This document shows positions 7,222 to 15,900 of a stretch of 16,176 nucleotides of DNA, piece by piece; position 1 is the first letter of the stretch; the number at the start of each line of letters is the position of its first letter. Source of the stretch: CAYOBW01 sp964402115 (GTDB lineage Bacteria > Verrucomicrobiota > Kiritimatiellia > UBA8416 > CAYOBW01); assembly GCA_964402115.1 (NCBI GenBank), contig CAYOBW010000159.1, positions 1-16,176 of the forward strand, read 5' to 3'. The notes below the pieces were generated by a model. That model worked only from the letters and a program-made list of their open reading frames with translations. It was not told the DNA's origin and made no database searches. Both the position numbers and the translations under genes were made by a program.

Positions 7222-10200
7222 GATGACGGAGCCCGTCCCGGTCGCCGTGCTGAGGCCGGTGCCGGCGGCCGCGTCCAAGATCAGTTCGTACTCCCCAGGG
7301 TGCCCCAACGCGCGGAGCTCGCCGTCGGCGGCACCGGTCAGGCCGCCGGCATGGCGCCACCGCACGCTGCCAACTTGGATCGCGCTGCCCGGTCCGTCGG
7401 CGTGCGTCTCGAAGAGCGCCTGCACCTGCGAGGCGTTGTACCGGAGTTCGGGCGCCAGGCCCAGGTTGTGCAGGGCCCGCAACTCGCCCGCCTTCAGGGC
7501 GCTGGACCAGACAGCGATGTCGTCGACCAGGGCGCTGATGAACTCCGCGCGCATGCGCTCGACGCCGATGGCGACGTCGAGCGCGGGAATCGTCTGGACG
7601 GGCAGGCCCAGCGCCGTGCCGCCGGCGATGGCCGCAAGGGCCTCGCCGTTGCGATAGAGGCGTGCGTTCGCGTGGGTTCCGCCCGGGAAGGTGACGGCCA
7701 CATGCTGCCACCCCAGGCCCCGCAAATCGACGGTGTCGCGGACGAAGGCTTCGCCGGAATTGCAGCGGAGGGCGCCGAGGTCGTCGTCGTCGTCGATCTC
7801 GAGTTCCCAGGCGTTGGCGGCGGTGTCGCGGCCCCACGAGATCAGCCCGCCCCGCGTCGTGGGCTGCACCCAGAGGCTGAGCGTGCGGGGACCGTTGCCG
7901 AAGACGCCCTTGTAGCCGACCATCGTCACGACCCCGTTGCTGGTGCCGTCGAGGGCGTAGGCGCGCCCGATGGCGCCGGGTTGGTCGACAGCCACGCCGC
8001 TGCCGAGCGTGCCTTGGGCGCTCCCGGAGACGTTGGTCGCCTTGGCGCCGTGGCCTTCGTCAAGCGGCCAGTGATCGGCGAGCGTGGGCGCATCGGAGAG
8101 TTCGAGCCGCAGGTCGCTGAAGCCGGCGCCCTGGTTGACATCCGTTGTCGCGAAGAGGACGTAGCCGTTGTTCACGGCGGCGCCGTTGACCCAGGCCTGC
8201 ACGTCGCCGGTCACATCGCAGCGGAGGGGGATGGGCGGCGCCACGGCGAGCACGCTGTACACCAGAGCGTGGTCGCTGCGGAGGAGCAACCCCGCGCCGA
8301 GGTTCGTGCTGCCCACCCACGTGGCCAACGGATACGAGCCGGGCGCGTCGTCCCACGTGTGGGTGTCGGGCAGCCTGGCCAACACGGGCAGCATATTGTT
8401 GTTCGCCACGGCGTTGAGGCGCACGGCGTAGGTCAGCGTCAGCGTGGCGCGGAAGGTCGCGCGATTGACGCGGGCGGGGGCCAGGCTGGAGAGGTTGAAC
8501 GCGAAGAACGCCGCGCCCTGGAGCGCGGTTTCGCTGTCGAGCGCCCGCTCGCGACAGACCAGTTCGCTGCCGTCGAGGACCGACCCGGCGAAGAACGCGC
8601 TGCCTTTGTCGCCGCGGCCGGTCTGGTCCCACGCAATATGGACAATGGTCGGGCTCGGGGCGGGCGGCGCCCCGGCGCTGCTCAGCCCCGTGCCCGCGGC
8701 GGCGTCCATGACCAGCGCATAGCGGTCGGTGCTCGCCACGAGCTGGCCGTCCGCGCCAGCAGTCAGCCTGGTCGCATACGACCACTCGCGCGCGCCCAGG
8801 GTGACGCGGGCGCCGGCGCCGGCCGCGTAGGCGTCGAACAGGCGCTGGACGGCGGCCGCGTCGTAGTTCAGCGCCGGTTCGGCGGCCAGGCCGTGGAGCG
8901 CGCGGACCTGCGCGGGGCTGAGCGCGCCCTGCCAGATCGCCACATCATCGACCAGTCCGCTGCAAGGCTTGAGCCGGGACCGGTCGAGGCCGACGACCAC
9001 GTCGAGCAGACTGGCCGTGGCCAAGGCGTAGGCGGTGACGGAGCTGGGCGTCTCGACGCTCCCGTCGACGTAGAGGCGCACGTCGTTGGCGTTGGGCGTC
9101 CCGTCCGCATCGGCGAAGGTGACCGTCAACTGGCGCCACGCCCCACCGTGAAGCGGTGTCGCGCCGATCGTGTTTCCGCCGTTGATGTTGAGCCGCCCGC
9201 GCCCGGCATCGAGCACGAGGTCCCAGGCCTTGCCCAAGGCATCCTGCCCCCAGGAGATCAGTCCGTTGCCCGTGTTGGCGGCCGTGGTCTTGACCCAGAG
9301 GCTGACGGTGCGCGCGGTTGTGCCGCCGATGCCCTTGTAGCCGAGCATGGTCACCACGCCGTTGGTGGTGCCGTCCAGGGCGCAGGCGCGACCGATCCGA
9401 CCGGCGCCGCCGGCGGTCGCGCCGCGCCCCAGCGTGCCCGGCACGCCACCGGTCGTGTTCGTCGCAACCTGGCCCGCGGGCTCGTCGAACGGCCAGTGTC
9501 CCACCAGGGCCGTCGCGACGGCGGGACCCGCGCGGACCTCGTTGAGCCGGTCGAGCAGTTCCGCCTGCTTGGCGGGCAGGACCGTTACCAGGTTCGTGCG
9601 CTCGCCGAGGTCGGCGGCGAGATGGAAGAGCTGGCGGGGCGCGCCGCCGATGGTGCCATAGGCGTTGGCGACGTTGACGTTGTCGGCATCGTACGAGGTG
9701 GCGTTTCCGCCGCCGCCGGTGCCGTCCACGAGCTTCCAGCCATCGGTAGTCTTGAGGGACAGCTGGTTGTCGATCGAGGCGATCACAATCGCGTCGCGCC
9801 GATTTGCGGGCGGCGGGTTGCCCAGCAGAATGGGCAGGAAGCTCTCGGCGTCCGGCGCGGCGCCGGCGGGCAAGGGAGCCCCCAGGCACTCCGCGACGGT
9901 CGCGAAGATATCGCCCTGCCAGATCAGTGCATGCGAGACGCGGTTCGTAGCGACATGGGCGGGCCAGCGCACGACGAACGGCACCCGCGTGCCGCCCTCC
10001 CAGGAGTCGCGCTTCACGCCGCGCAGCGGCCCATTCGAGTCGTGGCCGAAGGTGCGGCCCGCGGTGTACGCGTGCGTCTCCGGCCCATTGTCGGCCGTCA
10101 GGATCACGAGCGTGTTGGTGAGCTGCGGGTGGCTGTCGATGGCGGCGACGACCTGGCCGATCCAGTGGTCGGTCTGGTGGACGAAATCGCCATAGGTATA

Positions 10201-11076
10201 ACCCACGGACCCCTGGAAGGCGGGCGTGGGCAGGTGGGGCGCGTGCGGGGAGTAGAGCGAGACGTAGGCGAAGAACGGTTCCGGTGCAGCGGCGCGTCCG
10301 TTGATGAAGGCGACGGCCTCGGCAATCATGGTCGGGGAGTAGTCGATCTGGCGGATGTTGGGGTCGCCAACGCCCGCCGGGCTCTCCGTGGCGAGGTCGG
10401 CCTCGGATATCCACTGCCACGGGTGTGTGCCGGCGGCGGGAATGGCCCCGTTGAAGAGGACCTTGTCGTCGCGCATGTAGGCGTAGGGGGGGCGGTTGAT
10501 GGTCTCCACCACGCCGAAGAAGCTGTCGAAGCCGCGGTGGAAGGCATGGGCCTCAACGCGGTGGAGATCGATGGCGGCGGCACTGCCGATGGTGGTGCTG
10601 TTGCCGGTAAAAGGAACGCCGCCGCGATCGTAGAACTGGGCGCCGAGGTGCCACTTGCCGAAGCAGGCCGTGCGGTACCCTTGGTCGCGCAGGAACTGGG
10701 CGAGGGTGAGTTCGCCCTGGCGGATGATCGGGTTGCCGTAGAGGCCGACGATGCCGGAGGGCAGCACGCCGTCCGCAGCCAGCCGCCAGCTGTAGCGGCC
10801 GGTCAGGATGCCGTAGCGGCTGGGCGTGCAGACGCCCGAGCAGCTGTGGGCCTGTGTGAACAGCATCCCGCCCGCGGCGAGCGCATCCATGTGGGGAGTG
10901 GGGATCCGGCTGGCTGTGCCGAAGTGGCGGCCATAGGCGGCCATGTCGCCGAAGCCGAGGTCGTCGCCGTAGATCAGGACCACGTTGGGCCGCGGCACGG
11001 CCTGCAGCGCGCCGGCCATGCCCCACGTTGCCGCTGTCACCAAGAGCGTCCGCGCCATTCGCGTTATGTGGCACAC
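7210..11076 (-). CDS. Sulfatase 1: exported multidomain sulfatase with two LamG-like domains
   Basis: The gene encodes 1288 aa. The GTG start at 11076 is preceded by AGAGGAG with 7 nt spacing; an internal ATG at 11058 would also retain the signal peptide (cleavage near LQA/VP at residue 26). The sulfatase domain (about 28-515, PF00884 type) shows D38 and D39 (metal), C83-T-P-S-R87 (the cysteine to become formylglycine), K141-W-H143, H278, D329-N330 and K355. It is expected to hydrolyse a sulfate ester outside the cytoplasm after maturation by a formylglycine-generating enzyme that is not in the window. Then follow LamG-like domain 1 (about 526-732), a module ending DAAAGTGLS (735-800), a DNRLRE-like domain (808-996; FAFNLSSL, TWDDAPGS, DVQAWVNGAAVNNGYVLF), LamG-like domain 2 (1000-1205) and a second copy of the module (1208-1277). 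Single-domain sulfatases are about 450-550 aa, so more than half is accessory. The glycan substrate is unknown. Confidence 0.93.
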   Translation of the reverse strand: MCHITRMARTLLVTAATWGMAGALQAVPRPNVVLIYGDDLGFGDMAAYGRHFGTASRIPTPHMDALAAGGMLFTQAHSCSGVCTPSRYGILTGRYSWRLAADGVLPSGIVGLYGNPIIRQGELTLAQFLRDQGYRTACFGKWHLGAQFYDRGGVPFTGNSTTIGSAAAIDLHRVEAHAFHRGFDSFFGVVETINRPPYAYMRDDKVLFNGAIPAAGTHPWQWISEADLATESPAGVGDPNIRQIDYSPTMIAEAVAFINGRAAAPEPFFAYVSLYSPHAPHLPTPAFQGSVGYTYGDFVHQTDHWIGQVVAAIDSHPQLTNTLVILTADNGPETHAYTAGRTFGHDSNGPLRGVKRDSWEGGTRVPFVVRWPAHVATNRVSHALIWQGDIFATVAECLGAPLPAGAAPDAESFLPILLGNPPPANRRDAIVIASIDNQLSLKTTDGWKLVDGTGGGGNATSYDADNVNVANAYGTIGGAPRQLFHLAADLGERTNLVTVLPAKQAELLDRLNEVRAGPAVATALVGHWPFDEPAGQVATNTTGGVPGTLGRGATAGGAGRIGRACALDGTTNGVVTMLGYKGIGGTTARTVSLWVKTTAANTGNGLISWGQDALGKAWDLVLDAGRGRLNINGGNTIGATPLHGGAWRQLTVTFADADGTPNANDVRLYVDGSVETPSSVTAYALATASLLDVVVGLDRSRLKPCSGLVDDVAIWQGALSPAQVRALHGLAAEPALNYDAAAVQRLFDAYAAGAGARVTLGAREWSYATRLTAGADGQLVASTDRYALVMDAAAGTGLSSAGAPPAPSPTIVHIAWDQTGRGDKGSAFFAGSVLDGSELVCRERALDSETALQGAAFFAFNLSSLAPARVNRATFRATLTLTYAVRLNAVANNNMLPVLARLPDTHTWDDAPGSYPLATWVGSTNLGAGLLLRSDHALVYSVLAVAPPIPLRCDVTGDVQAWVNGAAVNNGYVLFATTDVNQGAGFSDLRLELSDAPTLADHWPLDEGHGAKATNVSGSAQGTLGSGVAVDQPGAIGRAYALDGTSNGVVTMVGYKGVFGNGPRTLSLWVQPTTRGGLISWGRDTAANAWELEIDDDDDLGALRCNSGEAFVRDTVDLRGLGWQHVAVTFPGGTHANARLYRNGEALAAIAGGTALGLPVQTIPALDVAIGVERMRAEFISALVDDIAVWSSALKAGELRALHNLGLAPELRYNASQVQALFETHADGPGSAIQVGSVRWRHAGGLTGAADGELRALGHPGEYELILDAAAGTGLSTATGTGSVIIVR

Positions 11077-11082
11077 GTGAAC

Positions 11083-11090
11083 TCTCCTCT
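11083..11090 (-). promoter_or_regulatory. Ribosome binding site that supports the GTG start of sulfatase 1
   Basis: On the minus strand AGAGGAGA lies just upstream of GTG at 11076, with GGAG ending seven bases before it. The next ATG (11058) has no such site at a normal distance, so the site favours the GTG start. The 101-nt gap between the two sulfatase genes (11077-11177) otherwise shows only weak GC-rich hairpins and no convincing promoter or T-tract terminator, so co-transcription with sulfatase 2 is likely. Confidence 0.65.
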
Positions 11091-11177
11091 GCCGGGCGCG
11101 TCGATCCGGCGCGCGAGCCCCAGCCGGCCCGGTTCCGCTGCCGGACTGGGAACGACGTTCCTGTCAGGTTCTCACGC

Positions 11178-12740
11178 TCAACGTCCGATGACCTTGTTGA
11201 AATCGGCTTGATCGCCGACGGCCTGCATATGCTCACGGAGCTGCGCCACTAGCGCCTGCAAGACCCCGCTGTTTGCCGGATCGCCGACAACGTTGACGGT
11301 CTCGCCGGGGTCTTGCTCCAGCTGGTACAGTTCGCGCGCGCCCCTGGGCAGCAGGCACAGCTTCCACTGGCGGGTGCGGACCATGCGGGCGACCGCCTTC
11401 GATCCGGGTTCGCCGCGCTCGCCGAAGACGGCCGGCAGGTCGGGCACGGTCCCGGCCATGACGCCGCGCAGGCTGCGGCCGTGCGCCTTGGCCAGCGGCT
11501 GGGCGCCGAGGTAGTCCAGGACCGTCGGGGCAAGGTCGAGCGCGGTGGCAAACCGGTCGGAGACTCTGCCGGCATCGATCCTGCCAGGCAGGCGCAGCAG
11601 CAGCGGCACGCGCAGCAGATCGTCGTAGAAGGCGCCGTGCGTTTTGTCCATCATCCCATGCTGGCCGAGCATGTTGCCGTGGTCGCTGGTGAAGATGACC
11701 AGCGTGCGCCCGGCGAGCTTCAACTCGTCGAGGGCCGCAAGGATCCGGCCGATGGCGGCATCGACCATCGTGATCTGCGCCGCGTAGCAGCGCAGGTACT
11801 CGCGAAAGCCGGCTTCGCCGTAGATCCGGCCCATGCGGGCGGAGGCCGCATCCGTCCAGGCCGCCGGGCCGTTGGTCCACGTGGCCGGCAGCGGCAGCTT
11901 GGCCGGATCGTACAAATCGTAGAAGGGCGACGGCGCCACCCAGAGGGCGTGGGGCGGGCTGACGGAATACGTGATGGCAAACGGCTCGTTCCGGTGCCGC
12001 TTGAGCAGTTCGATGCAGTAGTCGGCGAGCACCGCTTCATACTGGTACTCGGCCTTGACGCGGGAACGGCCGATCAGCCCCACGTCCTGCTCGGGGATCT
12101 TGCCCTGCTGCAGCCACTGCCGGTGGGCCACGGAGATCTCCCCGCGCATGTAGACGTCGCGATACAGCTCCACTTCACCAGGACGCGGCCCGTCATCGTA
12201 GTATCCCGCCCCCGCGGCCCGACGTCGCTCATTGACAAGTTGCGATACGACCTGGGCGTCGTCGCCGGGGAAGCAGCTGAGCTCGGCGGGGTCGCCCAGG
12301 TGCCACTTGCCCAGTTGATGGCAGTGGTAGCCCAGGGCCGCCAGTTGGTGCAGGTAGGTCTGCACCGGCTCACGCAGGCGCAGCGGATCCTGCTTCGGAT
12401 TGATGTTCCGGCCGAGGCCCAGCGAACCCGGATAGAGGCCGGTCACAATCGCCGCGCGCGTCGGCGAGCAGTAGGGAACCGGGACGAACATCCGGCTGAA
12501 CCGCGTGCCGCCGGCCGCCAGGCGGTCCAGGTTCGGCGTCTTGACGACAGGATTGCCCGCGCACCCCAGCCAGTCGGCGTGGTGCTGGTCGGTCATCAGG
12601 AACAACACGTTCACCCTGTCCCCCGCAGTGACTTCGGCGGCCGGGGACAGGGCCGACACCGCCAGGACCATGAAAAGGGCGGCGGCGGGCGGGCGGCAGG
12701 CACGGAGCCGCCCGACGGGTGACGGCCATACGCGCTGCAT
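11178..12740 (-). CDS. Sulfatase 2: exported formylglycine sulfatase
   Basis: The gene encodes 520 aa from the ATG at 12740, a normal length for a single-domain sulfatase. The start is uncertain: an ATG at 12779 and a TTG at 12803 are in frame, and none has a clear Shine-Dalgarno site. 12740 is chosen because it gives the most ordinary signal peptide (basic segment, core PPAAALFMVLAVSAL at about residues 18-32). Catalytic signs are D51-Q52 (TDQHH, metal site), C91-S-P-T-R95 (formylglycine motif, PYCSPTRAAIVTG), K145-W-H147, H264 in PPHALW, D353-H354 (TSDHGNMLGQHG) and K366. The sequence ends soon after the usual C-terminal ELYQLEQDPGE segment, with no accessory domain or anchor. It should remove sulfate from a glycan in the periplasm or outside the cell; the substrate is unknown. 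It lies upstream of sulfatase 1 in the same direction and may be co-transcribed with it. Confidence 0.92.
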   Translation of the reverse strand: MQRVWPSPVGRLRACRPPAAALFMVLAVSALSPAAEVTAGDRVNVLFLMTDQHHADWLGCAGNPVVKTPNLDRLAAGGTRFSRMFVPVPYCSPTRAAIVTGLYPGSLGLGRNINPKQDPLRLREPVQTYLHQLAALGYHCHQLGKWHLGDPAELSCFPGDDAQVVSQLVNERRRAAGAGYYDDGPRPGEVELYRDVYMRGEISVAHRQWLQQGKIPEQDVGLIGRSRVKAEYQYEAVLADYCIELLKRHRNEPFAITYSVSPPHALWVAPSPFYDLYDPAKLPLPATWTNGPAAWTDAASARMGRIYGEAGFREYLRCYAAQITMVDAAIGRILAALDELKLAGRTLVIFTSDHGNMLGQHGMMDKTHGAFYDDLLRVPLLLRLPGRIDAGRVSDRFATALDLAPTVLDYLGAQPLAKAHGRSLRGVMAGTVPDLPAVFGERGEPGSKAVARMVRTRQWKLCLLPRGARELYQLEQDPGETVNVVGDPANSGVLQALVAQLREHMQAVGDQADFNKVIGR

Positions 12741-12851
12741 GAGACCGGAATGGCTGCGGGCTTGCACGAAAGCGAGCATGCCAGAGAAACGCCGGGAGCG
12801 CAAGGCGGAGGGTCACAGCTTCTCAGGGACTTAGGGGGCCTACCTTGCACC

Positions 12852-12922
12852 TAACGGCCGGGACGGCCGTCTCCATCGCGTGGGCAGGCGACGAGGCGTG
12901 GAGACGGCGGTCCCCGCCGTTA
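12852..12922 (-). repeat. Palindromic MITE/REPIN-like repeat, copy B
   Basis: The reverse complement of this stretch matches copy A (9-82) almost base for base, including an identical 31-base centre. The ends read CTAACGGCC and GCCGTTAG, again with TA at both edges (12852-12853 and 12921-12922). It sits in the gap of about 215 nt between the sulfatase 2 start and the stop of the large secreted protein gene. The rest of that gap holds no recognisable gene or strong promoter. Because the central loop is asymmetric, the orientation relative to copy A can be told: it is inverted. Confidence 0.85.
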
Positions 12923-12955
12923 GCGCCCTCTCCTCGCGATACTCGGCGAGCGGCT

Positions 12956-15900
12956 CTACGCGGTCTTCCGCACGCGCCGGCGGACGGTGACGCAGAGCAC
13001 GAGGAAGAGGCCGAGGGCGATGCCCAGGTCGCGTGCGAGGCGCACCGCCCCGCCGCTGCACGTGCGGAAGACCACGCTCACCTCGCCGGCCGGGTCTATC
13101 TGCAACGCGCGCCGGAAGTTCAGCTTCTGGCCGTGCTCGGGCAGCGTGAGCCGGATCGCCGTGACCACGCCGGCCGCCGCCGTCTGCTGCTCGATGATCT
13201 TGTCGGCAATCTGCTCCAGCGCGTCGTTCTCCTTGGTCGAGAGGCGCTTCTCCACGGTCTGCGCGTACTCCTGCGTGAAGTCGCCGTTGTCCGCGTTGAA
13301 CCCGCGCATCTGCTGCAGCTGCTGCACGTCCAACTTGTTGCGCTGGTAGCGCACGGCATCGCGGCGGTTGACGACACCCACCTTGACCTGCTGCTTCATG
13401 AGGTTGCGCAGTTGCACGCGCGCGTCCTCGTTGAGGTCCATCTGCCCCTGCGAGTAGTTGTAGGCCTCCTGGAACGCCTTCTTCGCCTCGCTCTGCTGCC
13501 CCGACCGCTGCAGCTCGGCGCCGACGTCCAGCACCTGCCGGGCCTTCTGCAGGTAGGCGTTCCGCACAAGGGAGTTGCGGTCGTTGTATAAACCCGCCGT
13601 GAAGATGGAGAACTCGGGCTCGTCCCGCCGCTGGCGCTCCATCGTGCCACCGAAACCGTAGTACCAGAGATCGGGCACGACGTAGAACGTCCACGTGACG
13701 TCGTTCAGCGGCAGGCCGAACCGGGGCGCCTCGTACTTCTGGCGCGACACGAGAAAGCCGCGCGCGCTGCTGCCGGCGTAGACGAGGTCCACCTCCGTCT
13801 CGCGCCCGCCCTCCTGGCCCGCCAGCGGCACGCCGTACTGCCCCTTGTCGCGCGCCGTCGTGACCTCCTTGCCGTTCACCAGCACGGTCCAGAGGGTATC
13901 GTCCGCGTTCGGCAGCTGCACGTTGAGGTAGCGCTGCGAGCCGACCGTCAGCCGCAGCTGGGCGTGGGTGACGAGCGTGCCGTCCGCCGACACGACCGAC
14001 ACCATGCGCACGCCGTTGATCGTGGCCGGCAGCACCTCCGCCGACTGGTGCCGCACGACGGAGAGGTTCAGCACGAAATCGGGCCGGATGGTGCGGTAGC
14101 ACTGGATGGCGTTCGACAGGTCGCCCGCCCCGAAGGTCGAGGGAATGCTGCGAGGATCCTCCACCTTCAGCCCCTCCGCGTCATCCGTCGGCCGCACCTG
14201 CACGCGCCCGGCGCAGGTGACCACGAGGTAGCCGCGCTGCCCGTCCGTGCCAAGCACCTGGAAGGGCGCGATGCGCACCTGCTCCCGCGCGGGGTCGTAC
14301 GGAATCTGGTAGGCCACCACCATGGCGTACTGGTTCTCCACCTTGCCGTGCAGGTCCACCTGCCAGACGCCGTTGGTCTTGTCCACCTCGTGCACGCGGG
14401 CGACGTTCGGCCCGGTCACCGAAAGCGTGATGCCCGGCTGCGGGGCCTTGAGCGTGAAGGTCTTGATGCCGGCATTCTCGATGCGGCACTGCACGTAGAC
14501 GCGCGTTTGCAGCATGCCCTCGGCCAGGTCCACCCACTGCAGGACCTCGGGCTTCACCAGCGGCTCCATGACCTCCGTGCGCAGCACGACCGACCAGACC
14601 GGCCGCAGGATCTCGAAAACATGCACGCCCGCCTGCTGAATGCCCGCCTCGCTGGCCTTCTTGAGATCCACGCCCGTGTGCGCTTCGACCATCATGCGCA
14701 CGCCGCGCTCGCCGGAGACGGTCAGCGTGCCGGTGTGCCGGCGCGCCTCGGCCACGGTGACGTGCGGGACGTCGATGCGCTGCTCGATGCCCTTCTCCAT
14801 GCGGGCGACCACCAGGTTGAGTTCGGTCGCGTCCGTGATCTGCCGGTTGAAATGCACCATCACCCCGCCGCCCTCTTCCTTGAGCTCGTCCCAGTGGCTG
14901 ACGTCGCGCCCGGTCAGTGTCTCGACGTCGAACCCCGCCGGCACGCCCAGCTGCACGGTGAAAACGCCGGCCTTGGCGATGGCGAGGGTCAGCTTGGTGG
15001 CCAGCACGATCCGCTCGTCGGCAATCGAGAGCGTGCCGACCTCGGCCACGCGGATTTCGGACAGCACCTGTTCGGCGCCGACGGCGACCGTGACGGCTTC
15101 GGCGTCCTGGTAGCGGTAGGCGCGCCGCACGGTCGGCGCCGCACCCTGGCGCTGCGGCGTGGCGACGGCGCGCACGGCTTCCGTCGGGAAGTCCTCGATG
15201 TTCATCGGGCTGAGGCCCGCCGCGCTGTCCACGCGCACCTGGATGCTGTCCGGCGCGGCGATCGCCAGGATGCCGCGCTGGCGCTGCGCGGCCAGTTCGC
15301 GCAGCACGCCGAACGTGGCGCGATAGGGCACGCCCTCGCACGCGACCTGCGTCAGCACAAGGACCTGGTAGTCGCCGCTGACGGGTTTCGTCAGGATGAT
15401 CTCCAGCCCGCGGCTGGCGGGATCGAAGCTCCACGTCGCCACCCCGTCCGCCCGCACGGCGGTGACGCTCATCCCTTCGGGCACGCGCAGCTTCAGGTCG
15501 CGTATTTCGCCCTGCGCGATCTGGTAGCGCACGAGGTTGGCTATCTCCACGACGCCCGCCTGCAGCGTCACGAGCGAGGAGACCTCGTTGAACGAGACGG
15601 CTTGTTCGAGCGTGGTCCGGCGCACACGCGGCGCCCAGTCCAGCAGCGCGACCGGGGCGGGCCCGAAGACGGCTTCGGCCACGGTCTGCGTGCCCTGCTC
15701 GCTCGTCTTGAAGCGGACTGCCGCCTCCGCCTGGATGTCCAGCCCCGGCTCCGGCAGCGTGAGCCGCACGCTGTTCTTCAGCGCGGGCGGAAGCGTCAGC
15801 GCCAGCCGCCAGCGGCCGTCGCGCTGCGTCACGGGAAGCTGGTACTCGAGCGTCACCGCGTACGTGCCGCGCCGCTGCACCTGCAGCCGGTAGCCGTCCG

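Noticed and set aside
11077..11177. Intrinsic terminator or promoter between the two sulfatase genes
   Set aside because: Only weak GC-rich hairpins such as GGAAC-GAC-GTTCC are visible, without a T-tract, and no hexamer pair at proper spacing was found.
7300..11211. A 1303-codon open frame on the plus strand, opposite sulfatase 1
   Set aside because: It is Arg, Gly, Ala, Val and Asp rich with no recognisable domain or signal peptide, and it lies antisense to a gene with clear catalytic motifs. Long antisense frames are common in GC-rich genes because stop codons are rare.
11313..12722. A 469-codon open frame on the plus strand, opposite sulfatase 2
   Set aside because: It lacks any recognisable motif and mirrors the codon structure of sulfatase 2, whose formylglycine motif and metal residues are clear.
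12741..12850. Promoter for sulfatase 2
   Set aside because: The best candidate (TTGCGC, 17 bp, CATGCT on the minus strand) matches the -10 consensus too poorly to report.
12840..14102. A 420-codon open frame on the minus strand overlapping the large secreted protein and repeat copy B
   Set aside because: It is Arg and Ala rich, runs through the palindromic repeat, and is out of frame with the better supported gene in the same region.
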